Shown here: positions 1 to 4,861 of the stretch, one piece after another | How positions within the stretch are numbered: the stretch's first letter is position 1 | Layout of the letters: every line of letters begins with the position of its first letter | Notes under the pieces: model-generated | Told to the model about the DNA's origin: nothing | The model's input: the letters and a program-made list of their open reading frames with translations, nothing else | Databases searched by the model: none | Program-made: the position numbers and the translations under genes | Assembly (NCBI GenBank): GCA_964494475.1 | Contig: CAZBRS010000101.1 | Location: 1-11,689, forward strand | Direction of reading: 5' to 3' | Origin: CAZBRS01 sp964494475 | Lineage (GTDB): Bacteria; Myxococcota_A; UBA9042; CAZBRS01 | DNA length: 11,689 nucleotides

Positions 1-1
1 C

Positions 2-223
2 GTAGATGCCGTAGGCAGCTACCCCGTTCCCGGCGTTCTCGACGGTGTTGCCGATCACGGCGCAGCGCTCGGCCAGGCCCGCCTGACGCGCCTGGTGGTC
101 GAGAAGGTCACCGTGATGTCGGATGGCATCGACCTGGTGGTGCGCACCGACGGCGTCGACAGCGTGGTGGCGGAACTCGTCGGGGGCGGCATCGACTACC
201 GAACGGAGGCCACCAATGGGTAA
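2..223 (+). CDS. Serine recombinase, C-terminal fragment (cut by window edge)
   Basis: An open frame enters from the window edge and ends at TAA 221-223, giving 73 residues. It contains ARLTRLVVEKVTVMSDGIDL and later VRTDGVDSVVAEL. This matches the usual C-terminal end of large serine (resolvase/invertase-type) recombinases, in which a 'VERVxxxxDGIDIRLRxxGLxxLxxEL' segment closes the protein. The catalytic serine domain and the zinc-ribbon/coiled-coil region would lie left of the window. The frame overlaps the next gene by 8 bp (216-223), which implies translational coupling. The identification rests on C-terminal family resemblance only and the intactness of the whole gene cannot be judged. 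Seen: frame, stop and overlap. Inferred: recombinase function in a mobile cassette. Confidence 0.7.
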   Translation, partial: VDAVGSYPVPGVLDGVADHGAALGQARLTRLVVEKVTVMSDGIDLVVRTDGVDSVVAELVGGGIDYRTEATNG

Positions 224-620
224 TCACATCCTGCTGGAGCCGCCTGGCGAGCCCTTCGTTCGCGTGGAAGACGGCAAGATCCGCGTGCACATCCCCATGC
301 GCTTCAAGCGCCGCTCGGGCCGGAAGGAGATCCTGATCGCCGAGCCCGGGCAGGGAGACGCCGCGCTCAGCCCGAGGGCGCAGCGGCCACTCGCGGTCGC
401 CGTCGCCCGGGCCCATCGCTGGCTGGCGCGGTTGGAGGACGGGACGTTCGGGTCGGTGTCCGAGTTGGCCGAGGCCGTGAACCTGGACGCCTCGCAGGTT
501 CGTCGCTACCTGAACCTAACACTGCTGCCGCCTACCATGACCGTTCGCATCCTCGACGGGAATGAGCCTGACGATGCATCGCTGGAGTCGCTGTCACGTG
601 ACGTCGCCATCGGTTGGTAG
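216..620 (+). CDS. Small HTH protein of a recombinase cassette
   Basis: 134 residues. ATG 216 is chosen over the in-frame ATG at 123 because GGAGG (205-209) lies 6 nt upstream and the 123 start would run through the recombinase end in another frame. An N-terminal strand-rich basic part (VRVEDGKIRVHIPMRFKRRS) is followed by RAHRWLARLEDG and a helix-turn-helix at about residues 78-103 (SVSELAEAVNLDASQVRRYL), then a LTLLPP...ILDG segment. Proteins of this layout, with a '[RK]RRGGRK' block followed by a ParB/KorB-like HTH, are commonly encoded directly behind large serine recombinases in DUF2924-type cassettes. The role is probably DNA binding or an accessory function for recombination, but this is not established. 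The 8-bp overlap with the upstream gene supports co-translation. Confidence 0.75.
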   Translation: MGNHILLEPPGEPFVRVEDGKIRVHIPMRFKRRSGRKEILIAEPGQGDAALSPRAQRPLAVAVARAHRWLARLEDGTFGSVSELAEAVNLDASQVRRYLNLTLLPPTMTVRILDGNEPDDASLESLSRDVAIGW

Positions 621-651
621 CCTCGGAAACCGTCCTTGCGCATCAGGCGAG

Positions 652-680
652 TTGCGCGACTTTTTCAAGATCGCTACGCT
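652..680 (+). promoter_or_regulatory. Candidate sigma70-like promoter for the 716-1957 lipoprotein gene
   Basis: TTGCGC (652-657) and TACGCT (675-680) are separated by 17 bp, with a T-rich stretch in the spacer. The expected start site would lie about 30 nt before the ATG at 716. This is a pattern match only, and in GC-rich genomes such hits are not rare. Confidence 0.4.
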
Positions 681-715
681 GCCACCAGGGTCCACAACAG
701 AGCAAGGGAACGTAC

Positions 716-1957
716 ATGGACGCAGTGAGACGCCTGCTTCTGGCCTGCCTCCTGGTCGCGATGGGGTCCGGTTGCTCGGTTGACAAAGCGAGCGACGCTT
801 TCGAACAGGAATCGGCAGAGACGGTCGATGTCGCCGTTGACGGGCCCGCTCCGGGTTGGACCTGCGACCAGGCGGTAGACGAATGGCAGGCCCGTATCGA
901 ACAGGCCGGTGCTGCCCACGCCGACTGCGTGACGGCCGCTGACTGCGCCGTCCTCGAGTTCTTCCTCGAGTGCTCCGTTGGCTACGACGTGCAACTTCCC
1001 AGTTGCCCCGTAGTCGTGAGCGCGGCGGGCGAGGCGGCGGCGATGGACGAACTGCAGGCCGGGATGCCCGCGTTCTGTGAACAGGTGCCGGAAGGGTGCC
1101 TCTACGCCCCCAAGTGCGCGTGCGTCGGCGTAGGGTGCCCTCGTTCGACACTGGCCTGCGTCGAAAGCCGGTGCGTTGTAGCCGCAGTGGTGCCGTTCTC
1201 CGAACTCACGTTCGTGCCGACCGAACGGCCAGCCGGGACTTGGTTGGCCGATATCGCCGCGTTCGTGCCCGATTGGTGCACCAGCGAGGCCGAGGATGCC
1301 TCCCCTACATACCACTGGCCCACCCTCGACTGCCCGGGTCTAGCGACCGAATGGCCATGTAGCGCCTTCCTGACCCCGTCGCCGTACGCGGCTGCGTTCA
1401 CGCCCGGGCTTCCGCTGCTCCTCCGCCAAGTGGTCGAACCGTTGGCCGACGCGCACCCGGCCGAATGCCAGTGCACTGGGGGCATCCGCACCTACGAATG
1501 GAGCGGGCTAGGGTTCGGCACCGAGGGGCCGCATCGAACCTGCGTCTCGCTGCTGGCCCTGGACAACGGCGTGCCGGTAGAGATTGGCTCACGCGAGGCG
1601 CTGGCCCAGACTTTCGCGCCCGTCGAGACGGGGGCGGAGGCGCTGGCGTTCGTGGCGGTGGAGGGTCTGAGCGCAACAGCGCGAGGAAGTGCGGCCAACC
1701 TATTCACTGAAGCCGACCTCCGGGCCCTTGCCCCACCACCGGGCGTGACGGAGCCCGTGTGCTGGGACCGGCAGGTCCAAGGCACTCGAATTGAGGCCGT
1801 GGAGGGCGGCTACCGCGTGACAACGTTCTCGCCAGCGTTCAACTGTGGAACCGACTTCCTGGACGAGGTCACACTGTTCGTTACGAACGCTGGCGACGTC
1901 ACCTTCGAGTCGAGCAAGCCGCTCTGCTGGTACGACGAGATCCCGTGCGTGAACTGA
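716..1957 (+). CDS. Cysteine-rich predicted lipoprotein, function unknown
   Basis: 413 residues starting at ATG 716. An upstream in-frame ATG at 614 is rejected because the signal peptide begins here; a weak Shine-Dalgarno (AAGGGA 704-709) precedes it by 6 nt. The start MDAVRRLLLACLLVAMGSGC is a lipoprotein-type signal with cysteine 20 as the likely lipidated residue (the lipobox GSGC is slightly atypical). Residues 50-153 hold twelve cysteines, including 'ADCVTAADCAVL' and 'CACVGVGC...CVESRC', a pattern seen in many secreted myxobacterial proteins whose disulfides stabilise a small domain. The remainder (about 165-413) looks beta-rich, with GPHRTC and GGYRVTTFSPAFNC, and has no catalytic motif I recognise. 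It stands alone, 95 bp after the HTH gene. Cell-surface or periplasmic placement is inferred; function is unknown. Confidence 0.75.
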   Translation: MDAVRRLLLACLLVAMGSGCSVDKASDAFEQESAETVDVAVDGPAPGWTCDQAVDEWQARIEQAGAAHADCVTAADCAVLEFFLECSVGYDVQLPSCPVVVSAAGEAAAMDELQAGMPAFCEQVPEGCLYAPKCACVGVGCPRSTLACVESRCVVAAVVPFSELTFVPTERPAGTWLADIAAFVPDWCTSEAEDASPTYHWPTLDCPGLATEWPCSAFLTPSPYAAAFTPGLPLLLRQVVEPLADAHPAECQCTGGIRTYEWSGLGFGTEGPHRTCVSLLALDNGVPVEIGSREALAQTFAPVETGAEALAFVAVEGLSATARGSAANLFTEADLRALAPPPGVTEPVCWDRQVQGTRIEAVEGGYRVTTFSPAFNCGTDFLDEVTLFVTNAGDVTFESSKPLCWYDEIPCVN

Positions 1958-2143
1958 CGCGCTCTGCAATGACACTCGAGTGACTCGAAAGCTTGAGCGT
2001 CCCCGGTTTCGGACGGAATAGACATTTCGATGGGTACGACCGCTCTGGCACGGGGAGTCGAACGTTCCCATTTTCGGCAATCGCGACCTCGGAGCGGAAC
2101 CCATCAATTCTAAACGTGATTCCGCTGCGACGTCGACCGAGTT

Positions 2144-2169
2144 CAAAAACGGGAGCGCTCCCGTTCTTG
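2144..2169. terminator. Perfect 18-bp palindrome, candidate intrinsic terminator
   Basis: AACGGGAGCGCTCCCGTT (2148-2165) is a perfect palindrome. It is extended by three further pairs (CAA 2144-2146 with TTG 2167-2169) after one mismatch. Read on the minus strand, the hairpin is followed by TTTTTG, as in a Rho-independent terminator; on the plus strand the trailing sequence is the weaker TTCTTG. It lies about 190 bp past the lipoprotein stop at 1957. The alternative is a binding site for a dimeric regulator or a mobile-element end. Confidence 0.45.
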
Positions 2170-2322
2170 CAGAGACAGAGAGCCCCGAAGCAGAGAAACC
2201 GGCTCGCAATGGGACGGATGCGCAATTCTCTGGTCCGAGATTCGGGCGGTCGCCCGCGCCGGTCGAAAGCGAAAAACCCTTTATGATTCTGCGCTCCAGG
2301 CGCGCGAAGGCGAGATACGACA

Positions 2323-2350
2323 CGGGCCTTCAGGTTGCCCCAAAGGCCCG
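2323..2350. repeat. Inverted repeat (8-bp stem, 12-nt loop)
   Basis: CGGGCCTT (2323-2330) pairs perfectly with AAGGCCCG (2343-2350). No T-run follows on either strand. It ends 18 bp before dispersed-repeat copy 1; the second copy of that repeat has no equivalent hairpin in front of it. Confidence 0.4.
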
Positions 2351-2368
2351 GTTCGAGAAAGCAAGTGG

Positions 2369-2517
2369 TGGAGGAGTAGGTGACGGTGGCCGAACTGTCT
2401 CCACTTTTTCGGGCGCGGGGACTGCGGTTTGGAAGTCATTGGGAGTGCACGCTAAAAACGGGGTTGATCGGCGAGTTCGCGGGTCGCCGTGACCTGCACG
2501 GGGGGATGGGGGCAGAA
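2369..2517 (+). repeat. Dispersed direct repeat, copy 1 (149 bp)
   Basis: This segment aligns without any gap to 11164-11312. My hand count gives 26 mismatches in 149 positions (about 82.5% identity). The first half includes TCTCCACTTTTTCG and TGGAAGTCATTGGGA; the last 19 bases, GCGGGGGGATGGGGGCAGAA-like, are almost unchanged. Copies share orientation. Reading a GTG frame from 2380 gives similar short peptides in both copies, but copy 2 has an early stop and mismatches are not biased to third positions, so I do not call a gene. It is probably the end of an insertion sequence or a MITE-like remnant; I do not recognise the family. Confidence 0.75.
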
Positions 2518-2658
2518 GAACGCGGTTCCGATCGTGCGTGGCGCTGGATTCCGTGCCACAATCCGCCGGGATCTTGGGGGCAAGCGGCCATGCGCGTCGA
2601 AGTCAGGCTGGAACACAACCCCACGTGAGACCAGGACGCGACGCGCGCAAGGACGGTC

Positions 2659-2664
2659 GGGAGG
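2659..2664 (+). promoter_or_regulatory. Ribosome binding site deciding the 2670 start
   Basis: GGGAGG lies 5 nt before ATG 2670. The same 5-nt spacing of a GGAGG core recurs before genes A, B and C. It favours ATG 2670, where the signal peptide begins, over the upstream in-frame ATG at 2538. Confidence 0.7.
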
Positions 2665-2669
2665 TGAGG

Positions 2670-3431
2670 ATGAAGAGCGTTATCGGTTCGCGAGGGGCCT
2701 CGGTGCTGGCCGTGTGGCTGGGTGTGGCGTGGCTCTGCGGGTGCTCGTCGGGCGAGGCGTCGGTCGGCGTGTCGATCGGCCCCGAGGGCGGGTCGGTCAC
2801 CGCCGACGGGGCGTCGGTCCAGATCCCCGCAGGGGCCCTGGCGAGCCCGACCGAGGTCACGCTCGAGATCGTCGGCTCCGGGTATCCGGCGATCCCCAGC
2901 GGCTTGACGCTCCGCGGCGACGTGGTGGCCTTCCAGCCCCACGGCACGGCCTTCGCGCTGCCCGTCGTCCTCGAGGTGCCGTTTGCCGACGGCGCCGAAG
3001 CCGACAACCTCAAGCTGTTCTCGGCCGACCCGGGTGGATCGTGGAGCGAGGTGCCCGACGCGGTCGTCGTGGGCTCGGTGCTCCGGGTCGAGGTCCTGCA
3101 CTTCTCCTACTACGCGCCCGGCGAGGGCGAGCCTCTCACCAACTGCGGCGGCTGCACCGCCCCGGCCAAGGACGACGGCAGCTACCTGTGCGTGCAGATC
3201 TTCTACGAGAGCGAGTTCGCCGCGGCCATGCGGGCCGGGCACCAATCGAACTGCGCCGATGGCGGAGGCGCCTTCGCCGATGCCTGCCCGGCGAACGCCA
3301 ACCCGGGGTGCTGCATGACGGGCGGTGGCGACATGCTGCAAGCCACGTGCTATTACAACTGCAACAGCGACTTCTGCAGCGGCCTCCACGAAAGCTGCAC
3401 AGAGTCCGGCGGGCGGTGGGGGACGCCCTGA
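2670..3431 (+). CDS. ZU5-like lipoprotein with cysteine-rich C-terminal domain
   Basis: 253 residues. The signal peptide has lipobox LCGC with cysteine 25. Residues about 35-150 form a ZU5-like beta domain: IGPEGGSV, then QIPAGAL, then VVAFQPHGTAFALPVVLEV, closing with VLHFSYYAPG. The same domain signature occurs in genes A, B and C. The tail (159-243) has eleven cysteines, including TNCGGC and PGCCMTGGG, suggesting a small disulfide-bonded module that the other three lack. Predicted to be lipid-anchored outside the cytoplasm; ligand unknown. It converges on gene C with only 14 bp between stop codons. ZU5-like domains are protein-interaction modules in other settings; I see no enzymatic motif here. 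Confidence 0.8.
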   Translation: MKSVIGSRGASVLAVWLGVAWLCGCSSGEASVGVSIGPEGGSVTADGASVQIPAGALASPTEVTLEIVGSGYPAIPSGLTLRGDVVAFQPHGTAFALPVVLEVPFADGAEADNLKLFSADPGGSWSEVPDAVVVGSVLRVEVLHFSYYAPGEGEPLTNCGGCTAPAKDDGSYLCVQIFYESEFAAAMRAGHQSNCADGGGAFADACPANANPGCCMTGGGDMLQATCYYNCNSDFCSGLHESCTESGGRWGTP

Positions 3432-3445
3432 CGGGCGCCGTTGTC
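3422..3445. terminator. Weak candidate bidirectional terminator between convergent genes
   Basis: CGCCC (3424-3428) and GGGCG (3433-3437) form a 5-bp stem around a TGAC loop that includes the TGA stop of the rightward gene, followed on the plus strand by TTGTCTT. The stem is short and the T-tract interrupted, so this is tentative. The position between two stop codons 14 bp apart is what makes it plausible. Confidence 0.25.
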
Positions 3446-4804
3446 TTACGGCATCGTCGTGAAGGTCAACGTCCACCCGTCCTGCGTCGTCGCCACTGGC
3501 GTCGCGGGGGCGTCGCTGCTGGTGAAGAACTCGAGCGGGAGCCCGACCTGGAAGCCGGCTTCGTTCGTCGTCGCCGGCTCGGTCCGGGTCATGGTGGCGC
3601 AGTCGCCTTCGCCCACTCCCAGGATGATGGCGGGCGCCAGCTGGTCACCCTCGATGGTCAGGAAAGTCCCGGTCAGGGTGGCCTTCTTGGCCTGCAGCTC
3701 GTCCCACACGCCGTCCAGCGCCGGCGTGATGCAGCCGTCGCGCGTGTCGGCCAGATCCGTGGCCCCGCCGCCGGGCAGGTTCGCCACGGCATAGTCACCG
3801 TTGACCAGGGGAAAGGGCATCTCGAACTGCAGGCCGTCCATGACATCGGCCGTGACGAAGGCCGTGAGCAGCTGGTCCTTCATCTCGTACTTGCCCTGCA
3901 CCAGGATGCGCGCGCCTCCTTCGGTGATGGTGACGTTCGAGACGACCTGCGTCTTGCCCTTTCCGACGCGCGCGCTGACGGCCACGGAGTCGGGCGTCGG
4001 CTTCTTGGCCGGAGCCGAGAACGTGCCCGTCTGGAGATTCCCGGTGATCGTGCCCGTGGCGCTCGATCCGCCCGGCACGCCGTTGACCGACCAGTCGCTG
4101 GCGCTTGTCACGGGCAGCGGAGCGAGGTCGTCGTCCGGCTCGCAGCTGTACCCGATGAGCAATCCGGTGAGTTCCGGGTCGGGATGGGCGTTCCGAGGCA
4201 CGAAGCAGCCAAGCGCCACGAGCGTCACGGAGCCACCGGTCCTGACGCGCGCCGACGGGGGGCGCAGCTGGACCCCGGCGACCATGGACCAGTCGCTGAA
4301 GTGCGTCGTCTCGACCGAGACGGTGCGGCTCGCCGCGTCCAACGTGACGTCGCCGGGCACCGCCCACACCCCCGAGCCGTGCTGAAAGGCGATCAGCAGC
4401 GCCTCGGGCGACGTGCCGGCCAGGTCGTCGTCGGTGTACGCGAAGGTGAGCGTCACGGGCAGGGAGAAGGTGGCGCCCTCCGGGCCGAGCCGAAGGGCCT
4501 GCCCCCGGGCACCGGGCGCCGTGGCCGAGATGGGGGTCGCGCTGACAGTGGTCTCCTCGGCGAGGGCGCCGGCGGGGACGTCGACGCGGAGCGAGCCCGC
4601 CGTCAGGCTTCCGCCCGCCGGTCCGATGGTGCCCTCGGTGGCGGGACCGGAGGGCGTACCGACCGGCGCGACCAGAGGCGCGACCTCCAGCGCGACGTCC
4701 GGCCCGACCTCGGACGCGACGTCACCTTCGAAATCTGAATCCGACGTCGGCGCACACGCCAGCCAGAGCGCGGCCGGCACGACCATCCAGGAGCCTCGAA
4801 GCAT
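3446..4804 (-). CDS. Gene C: ZU5-like plus Ig-like predicted lipoprotein
   Basis: 452 residues, ATG at 4804, GGGAGG (4810-4815) 5 nt upstream. The start MLRGSWMVVPAALWLAC is nearly the same as gene A's and provides an export signal with probable lipidated cysteine 17 (lipobox WLAC, the tryptophan being unusual). A Ser/Asp/Pro-rich linker leads to a ZU5-like domain at about 57-172 (TIGPAGGSL, DVPAGALAEE, GATFSLPVTLTF, then THFSDWS). Residues about 178-295 look Ig-like: a GGSVTLVALGCF strand, WSVNGVPGG, GTITG and TFSAPAKKPTPDSVAVSA, as in bacterial Big-type domains. The final 150 residues are beta-rich and unrecognised, with three scattered cysteines. It is the last gene of the leftward operon, 57 bp after gene A. 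The body is unrelated to the propeller of A and B although leader and signal DNA are shared. A surface binding or adhesion role is inferred. Confidence 0.8.
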   Translation of the reverse strand: MLRGSWMVVPAALWLACAPTSDSDFEGDVASEVGPDVALEVAPLVAPVGTPSGPATEGTIGPAGGSLTAGSLRVDVPAGALAEETTVSATPISATAPGARGQALRLGPEGATFSLPVTLTFAYTDDDLAGTSPEALLIAFQHGSGVWAVPGDVTLDAASRTVSVETTHFSDWSMVAGVQLRPPSARVRTGGSVTLVALGCFVPRNAHPDPELTGLLIGYSCEPDDDLAPLPVTSASDWSVNGVPGGSSATGTITGNLQTGTFSAPAKKPTPDSVAVSARVGKGKTQVVSNVTITEGGARILVQGKYEMKDQLLTAFVTADVMDGLQFEMPFPLVNGDYAVANLPGGGATDLADTRDGCITPALDGVWDELQAKKATLTGTFLTIEGDQLAPAIILGVGEGDCATMTRTEPATTNEAGFQVGLPLEFFTSSDAPATPVATTQDGWTLTFTTMP

Positions 4805-4827
4805 GTTGACCTCCCGATCGATGAGAG
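4761..4827 (-). repeat. Shared leader/signal-peptide DNA, copy at gene C
   Basis: This 67-bp stretch spans the gene C ribosome binding site and first 15 codons. It matches 7491-7557 at the start of gene A with about 6 mismatches and no gap. The offset (2730 bp) equals that of the downstream duplicated A/B C-termini, so it belongs to the same tandem duplication unit. Confidence 0.8.
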
Positions 4828-4861
4828 TGGTTGCAAACGTTTCGGCGATCGCGGTCGGTGA

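Larger units (their letters stand above)
1958..2368. other. Gene-poor stretch of 411 bp
   Basis: No frame here has convincing protein features, and base composition is somewhat richer in A/T than in the flanking genes. It holds a 10-bp palindrome CACTCGAGTG (1973-1982), the strong inverted repeat at 2144-2169 and a hairpin at 2323-2350. It could be decayed mobile DNA between the recombinase side and the dispersed repeat, but no homologous protein relic was recognised on either strand. Confidence 0.5.

Noticed and set aside
2052..2063. tRNA-like GTTCGACTCCCC on the minus strand, suggesting a tRNA end or attachment site
   Set aside because: The bases flanking the loop do not form a T-arm stem and there is no anticodon or acceptor arm nearby.
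2530..2575. Possible sigma54 promoter (TGGCGC...TTCC) before the 2670 gene
   Set aside because: The -12 element lacks the GC dinucleotide needed (TTCC instead of TTGC).
2489..4738. 749-residue plus-strand frame spanning the 2670 gene and the antisense of gene C
   Set aside because: It crosses two well-supported genes in other frames and has Arg-rich composition typical of shadow frames.
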